A DNA stretch of 64,000 nucleotides from Boswellia sacra. Lineage: Eukaryota > Streptophyta > Magnoliopsida > Sapindales > Burseraceae. Positions 44,997-57,012 of the stretch are shown piece after piece. The DNA lies in NCBI GenBank assembly GCA_013180625.2, contig SNVD02012978.1, positions 434,001 through 498,000 of the forward strand, read 5' to 3'. The position numbers and the translations under genes are program-made. Under the pieces are notes generated by a model. It made no database searches. It had not been told where the DNA came from and worked only from the letters and a program-made list of their open reading frames with translations. Each line of letters begins with the position of its first letter. Within the stretch, counting starts at the first letter, position 1.

Positions 44997-47262
44997 GAGA
45001 GAGTCAAATAATAAAATGTTAGTTCAGGGGAAGCAATACTCTTTTTTACTGTTTCATTCAATCACACACTGTTAACCAATAAAATTCTTAACAAATAAAT
45101 TGAAAATAAAGAAAATAGTTTTATAAGCCATGACATACCCTTTTAGCATTATTAGGTACTTGCGGCCGTCTTACTTGAGGCTGTCTATCAGACACACTAT
45201 CTAAATCCGCCATCAGCACTGGATTATCATGCTTATAGAATGCCAGTAGGGCTCTCACAACTAATGGACAAACTACATTCACTTCCATTGCAGACAGATG
45301 GGCAATCTACGAAATCATGTTTATGAGATAAGAAGAATGGTAACAAAATGGAAAATAATACAATTAAGGTTTCAACACACATAAATAGTGCACACATGCT
45401 GCAGAACATATAATGAGCCACAACAAAGTGATAATTTATGTAAGTATTTTGATATTTTCTCAATGCTGTCTCACAGTTGTCAACCATTGTCCTTAAGATA
45501 CACTGGTAACTTCTCAGTTGGTGATGCTACTAATGACAGTAAAGCTAGCCCCACTGAAGTTCAAACCATAAAGACGATGCATTTTTAATACCCATTTTTT
45601 TGCTGCTATAAAATTCCTAAATGGAGATAAGAAGAGATTGAGTTCTGCATCGAGAAGAATGACTTAAGAGATGTCTCAATGCCCCAAGAGGACCTCCCTC
45701 TTTCTCTCCTCCCACGGACAAATGCACTTGCAAACCGCCCAAATTTTGCCATGTGATGTGATTCTCTCCACATCTACTTGCTATTGCATCTAGATCCTAA
45801 GTTTTGCTTCACATCCATCGGTAAACAAGGTTCATAGAGACAGGATCTACTAAAGAAGCAGTTCCCTTCAGAGTCTTCAGTTGTTTATGTTTAGACATTC
45901 CAACTATTTCCTTCTTCTTTCAGAAACATTCATCCTTTTATTATTCCCTGAAACGATGATCAAGATAAAAGAGATAGAGCCTACCTTCACTGCAGATGTA
46001 GCACTAAATTTCTCCAAATTAGTCTCAACTTTATGCAGCCGTACATCCCTAATATCCTCGATAAGAGACCTCACCTATGAAAAATATTCATGTCAAGACT
46101 ATAAACCAAGAAAAGTATGCAATTAACCAACTTCTAGATAACCCTAAAACTCACCATATACATGTCAGGAATGTCATAACATGCACTACCATGCCGAAAA
46201 CAATAAGTGTTGTCAATATCATTATATTTAAAAAATAACAATAATAAAATAAAAGTAAATACAACAAAAATTAAAGGGAAAGAAAAACTAATCCTTACTG
46301 GTCAAAAAGAAGTCTAGAGATCTCAATATAATGGTATGGTATTGCCTGGAATGTCCCTTGATCATCTCGTTCTCCATCCAAAACCTGTGTTAAATTTTCT
46401 ATCCACATAGGAAAAGTTATGAAAAGGACTTGGAAACTTATAATCTATAATCCATTCATAGTTTCTTATTTATGGTCTGACCTTAATAATCATAGAAAAT
46501 AGATTACTGCAATAGACCAGGAAAAATAAAATACATATCTAATGTTTATTCAACCAATTTGACTTGCAAAAAAGGTAATTCCTGATTGACACTTTGTAAG
46601 GAACTGGTAATTAAGGTCTGCATTCTAGCTTTTGCTAATCTCAAGCAAACAAACAATAAATTGATAACAAAGAACATAACCATTCAAATGAATGGTTGCA
46701 TCTGATTGTTAAAGTGACAATAAAACATTACTTCCAATGTCTAAAACAGTGGAAAATAACTCAACGATTACTGAAATAGTAAATTAACATACACGTATAA
46801 GTATACTACATCTGTACATAAATACACAAATATGTGCTCACCAATTGACATCCACTGCGGAGGCCGAATTGTGCATTTCCCTCTCTTCCTCAAAGCTACA
46901 GCGAGCCACAGGGGCGCTTTAATGGGTATTTGCGGGAAAAATGGACCAAAATCACCCTGCCATTCAACAAATCAGACATATAATCAATTTATTACAACAT
47001 AAACTTAATAAAAACAACAGATTAACTTATTTCATTGAGAAGGGTAAATTCGAAAAAATAAACATATGAAATTCAGGGGTTCCATTCTCAAATTCGGCAC
47101 AATCTCAACCAATTCATCTTCCGCCATAAACTCAATCTGAACAAAATAAGTCCAAAATTAAAGAAGAAAACCAAAAATTAAAAATAATAACAAATTCAAA
47201 AGATAAATCCGAACCTCTTCTGGAGAAAACAAGGAAAGATGAGAATCTGATTGACCGGCCAT
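44942..47262 (-). CDS. PSF2: GINS complex subunit PSF2-like gene, eight exons (frame problems)
   Basis: Encodes a GINS subunit, which with CDC45 and MCM2-7 forms the replicative helicase in the nucleus. Exons: 47215-47262, 47064-47136, 46842-46956, 46299-46383 or 46397, 46155-46185, 45985-46074, 45139-45306, 44942-44962; introns use GT-AG. The start [16 protein letters not shown], then [68 protein letters not shown] and LSAMEVNVV are diagnostic. Two oddities stand out. Exon 2 ends one base into a codon while exon 3 resumes on a codon boundary. Exon 4 keeps frame only from an internal CAG acceptor (46383). Exon 5 has Cys-Tyr where this family usually has Arg-Asp. It may be damaged, or hold a sequence error. 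Confidence 0.85.
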
Positions 47263-47359
47263 CACTGTAAAAAGAACCCGATCAGATATGAAAGCTTCAG
47301 TTTAAAAACGAAATATAGAGTAAATTGGCTGTTACACGATTTTGAATTGTGCAAAAGGA

Positions 47360-47367
47360 GCGGGAAA
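47360..47367 (-). promoter_or_regulatory. E2F-binding-site-like element upstream of PSF2
   Basis: Reads TTTCCCGC on the gene strand, about 100 bp before the start codon. It matches the E2F consensus found upstream of many plant replication genes. The context fits S-phase control of a GINS subunit. Confidence 0.6.
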
Positions 47368-48423
47368 AAGGCGGGTCGGTTTTGGATCCGACCTCAATGA
47401 TCCAACAATTCCACGGGTAATGTCATCTGGACCCGAGATCGTGCAGAAAATGTGCTGGATCCGAAGGTATCCGAGGGGATAGGATCGGGTCTTATCAGGT
47501 AGTTGGGTTGCACTTTAAAAAATTGTTATAATTTGATTAATTTCTCAGCAAGAAAAGTAAATGTCAACACAACCAAATTCCAATTTGACTTCAAATGGGG
47601 CACTTAAAAGAAGCCCAATCGAACAATTCGTGCTTATTATAATGCATGTTTTACAGTCTTTGACAGTATAACCAACGTAATGCAAATGCAAAGACTAAAA
47701 AAAAACCAAACAGGTTGGAGCAGCGAACACATTCTCAGATTTTTACTAGCAAAAGACGTACAGTTTGATTCGAAACAATACAAAGTTAAGTATCTCGGGT
47801 TCCAACCTGAAAAGATAAATCAAATGAAATGAACCCATAAACTCTGTTTCTTAACTAGAAAAAAAGGAGTATAAATCAGAATTTGAATATTTAAAATTTC
47901 CATTAAAACAACTCAACTAAACAGTTGCATAAGTTGTTCATTTCTCGAAAATCAAACAACATTTAGCATGAGACCCAGCAGTTAAAATTTTCCTCTCAAT
48001 TTTCTTGGAAATCATACAGAAAGAAACAGAAACAGCCAACAGAGACCTCAACGACCTGTGTTTCGTTCTCCAGCTGCCAGCAACAGGATTGCTTCAAGGG
48101 ACGAGTCGAGCAAGCAGAGGAAGTAGGAACGAAAAGCCAAAATGGGAGACAAGGGAGGAGGCGAGTTGGCGAGTCGGAGGCGGCGGCGGCCGGTTGATTG
48201 CTTCGAGGCAGGAGGAAAGGGGGCGTTGGGGTTAGAAATTGAAATTGGCTTGAAATTGTTTATGGGAGCTTAATGTTAGATTTTTTTCCAGAAAGAATTC
48301 TTATATTTAAAAAAGTGTTGTAGACATTATTTCTATTACGTTTATCGTTATTTTTTTGTAAATAAGTTGAAGTAACAGGGGTATGCCGATTTTTCACACA
48401 TAAAAGTCTGACAGAAACAATTA
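47368..48423. other. Region upstream of PSF2, no separate gene established
   Basis: A TTTTTACAG-like acceptor lies two bases before the PSF2 ATG, so a 5'-UTR intron is possible. Around 48000-48240 the DNA is GC-richer, with CGG repeats on the plus strand and a C/T-rich look on the minus strand. This could be PSF2 leader DNA or the start of a small plus-strand gene (ATG near 48142). I cannot decide between these. Confidence 0.4.
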
Positions 48424-48916
48424 TGGCATTTTCAACTACTACTATAGATATAAGACTCTTCGAGGCAGCTTTGACGGGAAATGTCCAGAACTTATACCAG
48501 CTTTTGGTGGAAAATCCCTTACTACTCCATACTGTTGCACTTATCTTCAGTAAGAAATCCCCTACACATAGCTTCTGCTTGCGGCCACATTGATTTTGTA
48601 AAGGAGATCATAAGGCTAAAAACCAGATTTTGCTAAAGAAGCTGATCACGAAGGATTTAGCCCTATGCCATGGCGTCAGCTAATGGGCACTCTTGAGATT
48701 GTAAGGGAGCTACTAAAAGTTGGCCACAAGCTTTGTCACCCGCAAGGACCACATAAAAAGACTCCTCTTCATTCTACAGCTAGCAAAGGAAGAGTTCATG
48801 GAGTAAATGAAATACTCGCAGATTGTCCAGATTGCATGGGAGATGTGACAGTTCAAAGAGAGACTGCTTGTTATTTTAGTGATGAGATAAAACTGTGTTG
48901 TGGATACGTAGAATGA
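48424..48916 (+). pseudogene. Ankyrin-repeat protein pseudogene (BDA1/ACD6-like N-terminal part)
   Basis: Starts MAFSTTTIDIRLFEAALTGN, typical of plant ankyrin-repeat membrane proteins. Ankyrin units follow: NPLHIASACGHIDFVKEIIRLK, then GTLEIVRELLKVG, then KTPLHSTASKGRVHGVNEIL, each with the consensus spacing. At least two frame changes and several stops interrupt the first half. The last 47 codons (48776-48916) leave the ankyrin pattern. About 150 of the usual 400-500 residues are left, and no membrane-spanning end is present. It is dead and truncated. Confidence 0.85.
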
Positions 48917-51599
48917 GCTTTGTGTTTGTAACAAGGATTTGAATCGGTGTTATTGCTGTGCAAGTTAGGTTAGTGGTCTTTCTTATACTGCTTCAAAGCC
49001 ATGCAAGCACATGCCAACGGCTAGATTCCTCTATGATTCTGTTAATATATCGCATTGGTGATAATTAGTTTTTTTTTTTTGTTCATATTTTCAGTTTTGG
49101 CCACAGAAGAAAAGTACAATGAAGTAGTTTATAGCACTGCCAAGAGGCTAGTAGCTGCCAATCCATTGATGGACTTCCAGATCTTGGGGCCCTAAGTTTA
49201 AGGATAATAAACGAGAAACCAACTTCAAAACCAGGGAAGAGACAGATGAAAAACGGGGACAATTCAGTCTGGTGGTTCGTGGCCTATTGGTGATTGAGTT
49301 TGTTGTTCCAATGGTATAATACTATTATGTTGTAGAAGATTGGACATGAGAACTAATGGAAACATTAACTTAAATTGCAAACGTACTCGAACACTGTCCA
49401 AGTAATATAACATAACCAACAAAGACCAAGCTCATACACAACACTTGTGTATAAGCTAGATACACCTTAGACTAATTTGCTCTTTACTACAAAGCCCTCG
49501 TAAACTCATGGAAGATCATGCTTATACTGAACATTTGTGTATGAGCAAGACACACCTTAGCAACTCTCACAAGACATTCTTCTTACACGTCTCACGTAAA
49601 CTCATGCACTCACACATAATATAATAAGTAGCACACACCTTTTGACTTTTAGAACTTAAGCAAAGCTACACTGCCTTAGCAACACTCTCTCCCCGCGCAT
49701 AGACACACTCTAAGCCATTAACTCTTTACATGGCTGTCGACTTTGCTGGCACTCCCTTTAACTTGCTTGCTTCTCACCAGTTTAGCTTCATCTAATCAAC
49801 ATGGTCATCTCCTGAAGCTTCATGAGTCATCTTCCACTTGCAACTCTCGTGATGGTAGTGACACAACATATGTCTCCAAGAAGTAACTGAAAATTTCTAG
49901 TGTTAAGATCTTTCAAGTTACATGCTTGAGAAAGATCAAGTCGTATAACACAGTTCTACAAATGACTACAAATTATTGCATTATAATTTGTTGATCAAGA
50001 ACCTTGCAATCAGAGGATAAGTACAGATATTTGGTTTGAGCTGTAACTTGTGTAATAGAATATTTACTTCTGAGTTTGAGTACATACTGTTATTTTGTTG
50101 GTACTATTCCAAGACCTTATGATAGTTCAATGTTGAACTGTTGAGATCCTTATTTTCCAGCTTTTCTTAAAAAGCAACGTGTATAAAATTGGATCCCAAA
50201 TTTTAGAGTTATGTTGTCTATGCTACGAGAGCTGATAAGATTTTCCGACTTACCAAAATTTCTGGCAAATACATAAAACAATATTAAGTTTCAGCTGCAA
50301 AAGTGCATATAAATTGCATATTAGGTTTATGGTGTTCAATTGCTTTAAATCCATATAACTACACAAAGAAATAAGTTTTTCAAGTACTGCAGAAAAGGGT
50401 ATATCAATATGATGTTATGTAGAGAGAACAAACAAATAGGGAATGCAATCTGCGATTACTGGTTTCCAATCACAAATTACACTAGTTTTTTAGAACCTAA
50501 ATTGATTAATGATTGGCAAACCTGCTTAAGGTTGGTAGATAAAGTTTAAAAAAATAAATAAATAAGATCAATGAAATTGGTAGAGGTAGCCATAACATTT
50601 CTTCAGAACCTTGTGTTGAGTAATGGCATTTTATAAGGGAAAGATGGATAAGAATATTTTCACGTGAGTATCTCTGATGAAATAACCGATTTGCTGCTTT
50701 GAATTCCATCCCAACTAACAAATATTTTTTTGTCATTGCATGCTTTGGCTGTGACCTTGGTATTGTTTATGACTTTTGTCCGACCACGGGCAATCCGACT
50801 GTTATAGTTCAATGGCGAACCTCCATACCCACAGATATTATAGGCTGTTCAAAACTTATAACAGAAGAACGACAGGGGTAAAACCATTTTTTATTTAGCT
50901 TTTTAGGGATATAACTGTAATTTATGATATCATTGTTTATTTATACTATTCAAATAGTCTTTTTTAAATACGGATAAGGGTATTTCAGTAATTGAATTGT
51001 AAATGGATGAAAAGATGATGTTATTTAACGGCAGATGTAACAGAAAGATGTCTACCATGCGTTTTTGAGAACGTAAGAACTATTTTTCAAAAAAAAAAAA
51101 CTAAAAGTGTCGTCTCTATAACATTAAGCCAAAAGATAAGGGAGATACTTATCATTATCCCAATTGTTTATACAATCATGATCCAGTGATGTTAAGTTCA
51201 TGTTACAAACTACAAAACATCCAATAAAAAATTGAAACGTGTAAATAATTTTTAAATTTTCAACATCTTCCATAAGATCGAATCTTCCTCGGACCTAAAG
51301 GAATATACCCCATTTTTACCCAATGACTTTTAGTGCCCTAACAAACTATAGAATTTCGGGTATTTCATAGTATGAAATTATGAATCGATCAATCCCGACC
51401 CCATTAGATCAATTCAGTTTAAATTGCCCACCTATGCAGCATTTGATTGAAACGCTACTTAGTGCAAATACTAGCGGGAAATGATGCTAGTGAAACACTC
51501 TTAAAGGAAATTTTTGTCTTCTTTCTATCATTAAGGCGTTGTATGTTGCTTTAAAATTAGCGGGGATTTTATTTTCCTAAAATTTAAAAACACTTGGGG
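48917..51599. other. Intergenic, mostly unrecognised
   Basis: Positions 49095-49192 can be read on the plus strand as an open segment (EEKYNEVVYSTAKRLVAANP) that looks protein-like but that I cannot assign. Positions 49410-49580 contain an imperfect repeat, 'cttgtgtataagctagatacaccttag' and 'tttgtgtatgagcaagacacaccttag'. Nothing else is supported. Confidence 0.45.
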
Positions 51600-53700
51600 T
51601 GTGTTCGATTTTGAATTACGTGTTGTTGTTTCCAAAATGATTTGCAAAATAAATTTTTACGAAAAAGACAAGTAAAACTATGTGATATCTACTTAAATTA
51701 CCCAAGGTCATTTAAAGTATACATTAGAAGTACACTACTTAGTCATGGGCCGGGGCATAATGAGAGGTAGTGGGATGCATGGCAAGCAGTCTTCCCTCGT
51801 CCCGAACTAGCTAAACGAGGAATAGGGTTGGGCGACCCTTTCAAAGGTCGTATTCTGTAGTTTGAAAATGAATTCTAAAAATACAAATTTAAAAATGATT
51901 TTAAGAATATGTGTTTAGAAATAAATCTTAGGTTGAAATTTTGAAAACGAAAACAAGATATATGTTTGAAAATGAATCATTAATATCAAATTTTGAAAAC
52001 AAAAAAAATCCAAAAAATAAGTTCTTACAAATTGTATAAATAAAATAATTATTAACAAATATCACAATACATGCCCATCTCTTTGTTTGTACTTTTTAAT
52101 TTGTTGACAAACTTGAAGCTGACCCAATGCTAAAACCCAACAACAGCTTCCTCTTATCAAAAGCATTGTAATAATGGCCTCGTGTGCCAATCACATGTAT
52201 ACTAACAGTTAACAATGTAAAGGCAATTTAACCACTTCGTGTGCTAATCACATGTTTACATCTTTTGTCTTCTCCGACAAACTTGTTATAATGAGCATTA
52301 TAATCAATAAAATAAAATAACCAAAAAAACCAATAGAAAAGAAATAATAATAAAATAGAAAGTAAAACAAAAACCAAAAAAGGAACAAAGCCTCCACTGG
52401 TCCACCTCCGTTGTCTGGCTTTGGCTTCAACAATTTTCCGTCTTCACCCATTTCTGCTCTCTTTATTCACCAATTTCTCTCTCTCTTTCTCGCTAGACCC
52501 ATGTACGCAAAATCCAAAAAAGCAACAAGCCAACTCTTCTACTTCCATGTCCAGCTTTGGCTCTAACTGATTTTCTTTCTTCAACCATTTCTTTCTTTCT
52601 CATCAAAACCCATGTTCACAAAAAAAGATGAAATGGGTGAGATCATAACTTTGAAGCAACTGGTTTTCTTTCTCCACCCATTTCTTCTCTCTTTTTTGCT
52701 AATCCTCACACTTCCGTTTCAATTTCTTTTGTTAATTTCTGCTTTGTCATCCTTGGTTCATCTCTCTTATCAATTATACTTTCACCAATTACTATGCTGA
52801 TAGCCTCTAATGTTACGGTTCCAATCTTGATGGTAATGGTGAGAGGCAAGATGATAAAGGGGTAACATGAAATCAAAACCAACATGCTTATAGTGGCTAT
52901 ATGTTGGCATGGGTTTTTGGTTGTGGTAACGATTTGGTAGCCTCATTTTTAGATGTTTTTGTTGCATGCTTGTTTTGTGGATGGTAAGGTTTTGAAAGAG
53001 CTTTGCAATGATGTGGAAGAAGAAAGAGATCAGCTTGAGAGCGGAAGAAAGAGATGTAGTCCAGATGAAAGCATACAGAGTAAAGACGATTTTTGCAGCA
53101 GAAAATGGAGAAAGAGAATTGGAATTACATTTGAAATCCAAGTGAGGAGCGAACTGTGTATATATCCACAGGTAAAATTAGGGGTAAAAATGGAAATGAT
53201 CTTGTTTTATGAAAAAAAAATGGAAAACAAAAACGAACAAAAATCTCTTGAATTACGATAAATTGAAAACGAAAAATACTAGGCGCAATACGAAGACGAA
53301 CACAGCTCCTCATCATGTGTAGATTGAGTGCAGCTCTTTGATTTTCTGTGGATAAATTTCAAGCCCACCCTCCTTGAAATCCAGATGGAAAAATTGTGTA
53401 GATTGAGTGCAGCTCTTTGATCTCTTGCTGACTTCCTTCCCGTGGGACTTTCCCTCGTCAATGGAGGAAATGGGCTATAGAACAGAAAATTTCCCTTCAA
53501 ATAAATTACCTTTTTGAGCCTTGATTTTTTTAGATGTGGTACTGGTTTATTAATAATTTGTATCAAGATATGTTTTTTTAATATATTCTTAAGAAAAGAA
53601 AAACCCAGAAATTTGTTTTTGGTAATTTGTGTCGTTGACCTTGAATCAGGATTGTATGTTATGAGGCCTCATACCACTTATTGTTTAAAATTAATAATAG
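51600..53700. other. Intergenic, pyrimidine-rich patches
   Basis: Positions 52440-52800 hold repeated 'tcttcacccatttc' and 'tttctttct' passages, with three related subunits around 52440, 52560 and 52660. The short frames here are unconvincing. A 'gtgtagattgagtgcagctctttgat' duplication lies at 53316-53342 and 53396-53422. Confidence 0.5.
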
Positions 53701-53739
53701 GTACGTTATTGTCATATACCTTCTATCTTTTTATTTTAT

Positions 53740-54060
53740 TTTATTAATATAGATCTTTTATATTTTTTTATAAATTTAATCCTTATATTTTATAAAAGTC
53801 ATCACAGACAACTCTTCTGTTAACTTAACCGTTAGATGATGTCATCTTTCCGTTCAAATACCGTGAAATTACTTAAATACTTTTAAAAAAATTCTTAAAT
53901 TAAATAGATTATTATCATGGACCTTCCCTACCTTTTGGATTTATTTCATCAATATAAACCGTTTATATTTTTTCATAAATTTAGTCCCTATATTTTACAA
54001 AAATCATCACAGACATCCTATGCAATTACCTAAATACCCTTTAAAAATTTTTAAACTAAA
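53740..54060. repeat. Imperfect tandem repeat of about 190 bp
   Basis: Unit 1 is near 53740-53890 and unit 2 near 53935-54060. Both contain 'ataaatttaatcc/gtccctatattttac/t' and 'atcacagaca'. An inverted, weaker match ('atttcatcaatat.gaccgttt' on the minus strand) lies near 55340-55365. They could be the ends of a decayed element enclosing 54060-55340. That is inference. Confidence 0.5.
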
Positions 54061-54242
54061 TAATTTCAATTAAAAATTAAACAAAAAATTTCAAAAATAA
54101 GCCAACAAGCCAGGAGAATGAACAAGAACGATTTATAATGGTGTCTACCTTGATTGAATTTTATACGAGCATCAAATCAAACCTGTCTAACACTCGGGAT
54201 TCCATCCTATTCTTTGCTCACTCCAGGAGCTGTATACCTACC

Positions 54243-54575
54243 TCGAATAGATATTGCTTGTGTTCGAAAAGTTATGAATCTATTGACCAGTCCAATCCCA
54301 ATATCTTGATTTCGAATGGCGATGCATCGCGGGCCAATATATATATTGTTGGCTAATACGCGTCCAATTAATGTTTGGCTAAAAACTCTTTCCGACATCA
54401 TCCTATTTTGAGGACTCACAGAAATTCCTCGGATGGTGCCGCAATCTGTTCTACGTACAACAATGTGTTGAACTACTTCAACAAGTCTGCGCGTAAGATA
54501 TCCAGCATCTGATGTTCGTACAGCGGTATCCACAACTCCTTTGCGGGCTCCATAGCAAGAAATGATATAAAAGCT
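54243..54575 (-). pseudogene. rpoC2: Plastid rpoC2 fragment in nuclear DNA (NUPT)
   Basis: On the minus strand this reads as plastid RNA polymerase beta'' subunit: ISCYGARKG, then [34 protein letters not shown], and [14 protein letters not shown]. The reading is open over about 110 codons but changes frame near 54520. Both edges stop abruptly in mid-gene. It is a transferred copy with no nuclear function expected. Substitutions such as [10 protein letters not shown] show it is not a fresh transfer. Confidence 0.9.
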
Positions 54576-54710
54576 CGGGCATCGACCCAGGAAGAAAAAA
54601 TTCTGGTTTGAAAAAGGATCTTAGAGTGTCTAGGATTGGGACGGGATTGAGGGAAGGGAAAAAGGGGTCTCTTTCCTCGCCAGCAACCCAGAAACGTCGT
54701 TATGTGTGAC
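54576..54710 (-). other. Organelle-like DNA joined to the rpoC2 fragment, including the start of plastid trnY
   Basis: At 54571-54588 the minus strand reads GGGTCGATGCCCGAGC, the first 16 bases of plastid tRNA-Tyr(GUA), followed directly by the internal rpoC2 sequence. In plastids these two loci are not adjacent. The DNA beyond, to about 54710, is probably organelle spacer but I cannot assign it. Confidence 0.55.
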
Positions 54711-54766
54711 GATAACATGAAACATAACATGAACGAATGAAACTATTCATTTTCATGTTATCGTCA
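54707..54766. repeat. 16-bp perfect inverted repeat at the edge of the organelle insertion
   Basis: TGACGATAACATGAAA (54707-54722) and its exact complement (54751-54766) enclose a 28-bp spacer containing further ATGAA words. Confidence 0.85.
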
Positions 54767-56678
54767 TTATTCTTAAATTAAATTGGTAGTAAATAAAATG
54801 AATGAAACTGTCAAGACCACCTTTAAAAAAAATCCAATCACTACCACCACAAACCTAAAATCTAAGTTCACACCCCAACTTCAAAATCCTGCAAGCCAAC
54901 AACTCAGCAACTTAGAAACGAACACCACCACCTCAAGAACTCAGTCACCGCCACCAATAATAGAAGAACAAAAACAACTCATTAATTAAAATAAATAAAA
55001 TCATAAAGAAATTAAAACCCATTTCGTAAAAAATAATTTTTAAATTAGAGAGAGAAAGGTGGTGTGATTGTTGGGTTAGAGAGAGAAAGGTGGAGGAGGA
55101 GAAGGAGGATGAAGAAATTGATTTTTGGTTTGAATCGCCATGCTACCAGTTTTTGAGTTTTTTTTTTTTTTGTGTATTTAGCATAAGAATAAGAGGTGTA
55201 ATATCATTATGTTGTTAGTTTAATGTATAAAAGTTAGCTTCGTTAGGTGGTTGAGGGCAAGTTGGAGTATAAGAAGTCCTGGGTTCGAATTCTTATGTCA
55301 CCAGCTTCATACTACATTAATTTTAACAGAAGGGATACAAAACGGTCCATATTGATGAAATACATAACCCAATTTTAAATATTTAAATGACGATCTTACC
55401 CTTTAAGGTTTAAAAAAAGTTTTACTCTTATAATAAATTATAAAAATCGTTAAATATTTAAAAAGTGATGATTGTTTTTTGAAGAACGGGCTGTCAAGGG
55501 TGAATAGGTAATTTTAGTAAATATTAAAAGAATTCTAACAATAGAAGGGACAAAGACTAACGGTTGAGAGTTTAGTGTATGTTTTCGAAAACTCTGATGA
55601 TCAATTGATATTTTGTCATATAAAAGGGGTCGTTGTAATTCCTCTTGTTTTTAATTATTGTTATTGTTTTCATCTAAATTTTTTAATTATTTTTATCGTT
55701 GAGAGGAAAAATTTTGTGTTTTCGCTTTACCTCAATGGATAAATTGTTAATTTCTCTTATTTTTATCGCACAAATTTTATTTCTAATAATACTTTAATTC
55801 TATTTAACTTAACGTCAAAATTAAAAAATCAAAAAGCAATTATAATTGTAAATCTTACAAGAATAATTTATTTTTACTTAATAATATCGGGGGTACATGT
55901 TAATATCCCATTCAGATTTTGGCCTAGATGCTTAGGTTGGAAAAAAACTCTGAAATAAGAATAAAATTAAATATTTTAAAATAATAGAATGAAATTGCTT
56001 CTGACACTTACCTTGTCACGAACCTATTCTCTTTCCTTTAATTGCAAAAAGGCAAAAACCTGATTATTATTGTACTATAAATACGTACTTTTAGTAATTA
56101 TCGAATTATTCTCTAAATATTCTTCATAATTAATTATCCACTTTGGGATACATACATGTGACAGTATTATAATATATTGACACAAACTATATTTGTGTCA
56201 GCTAAACTTTATTTTATTAGTTTAACATGTGAAATACTTAAAACCAAATTCTTGTTACTTGAAATATTATCAACAATGTGAAACTCGACAACGACACTAG
56301 ATTTCAAACCTAAATTAATTCTTATATATTTACATTCTTTTCATTTTCTTAAAATTATTAAATAAATTAATATTTTATTTACAACTCATCTACAATAAAT
56401 ATATTATACAACTTTAATTAAAAAGATATTACTGAATAAATAAAAAATTAAATTAAATAAATTAAATTAAATTAAATAATATAAATAATAATTATTCATT
56501 TAATAATACCTAAAAAATTTTAATTATATTAAAAAATAATTATAGATAAACTACGGGTATATAGCATTACTCGTAATTGAAACTGGTTGTATGTCTTTGT
56601 TTATCAAACTAAACAGTGTGCTGCGTGGATTACGAGTCCTCGACTGAAGTCAATACTCATTGCTTTATTCATGTCAAG
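54767..56678. other. Intergenic, AT-rich
   Basis: Contains the tRNA-like segment at 55238-55315 and long AT tracts (55800-56560). No protein gene recognised. Confidence 0.5.
55238..55315 (+). repeat. tRNA-like pol III promoter remnant (possible SINE head)
   Basis: An A-box-like TAGGTGGTTGAGGGC (about 55243-55257) is followed 24-25 bp later by a B-box-like GGGTTCGAATTC (55281-55292). The spacing suits a tRNA-derived SINE 5' end or a tRNA pseudogene. No cloverleaf stem pairs well at the ends, so it is not a working tRNA. Confidence 0.4.
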
Positions 56679-57012
56679 TAGGGGTGTTCAAAAATCCCCG
56701 ACCCGATCCAATCCGACCCGACCCGATCGGGTTGGTCGGGTTTTTTTTTCCGGGTTGGTATTAAATAGTGACCCAAATCGGGTTAAAATAATCGGGTTTG
56801 AACAGTATCGGGTTGCAAATCAGATTTGGATATTTGGCCTAATTAAATTAAACCCGATCTGACCCGATCTGATCCGATCGTGTTGGTCGGGTTTTTGTCG
56901 GGTCGTTATTGAATATTAACCCGAATCGGGTTAAAATAATCGGGTTTGAACAGTATCGGGTTGTGATTGGGTATAAGAAAACCCGACCTGACCCGACCCG
57001 TGAACACCCCTA
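56679..57012. mobile_element. hAT-type MITE, 334 bp
   Basis: Perfect 12-bp terminal inverted repeats TAGGGGTGTTCA and TGAACACCCCTA, with an 8-bp target duplication ATGTCAAG/ATGTCAAA (one mismatch; 56671-56678 and 57013-57020). The inside is packed with CGGGTT and GACCCGA words, including two larger direct units around 56765 and 56925 ('cgggttaaaataatcgggtttgaacagtatcgggttg'). Confidence 0.85.

Noticed and set aside
48005..48235. 76-codon plus-strand frame rich in Gly, Arg and Glu
   Set aside because: Composition follows a CGG-rich patch; no conserved domain. It may be leader DNA, so I left it as unresolved intergenic.
52248..53566. Several short frames around 52.2-53.6 kb
   Set aside because: Low-complexity pyrimidine-driven composition, mutual overlap, and no recognisable motif.
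54571..54588. Possible nuclear tRNA-Tyr gene
   Set aside because: Only the first 16 bases match plastid trnY; the rest is rpoC2, so no tRNA can form.
53740..55365. A transposon carrying the organelle DNA between inverted repeats
   Set aside because: The inverted match is weak and I could not find a target duplication; only the tandem repeat is reported.
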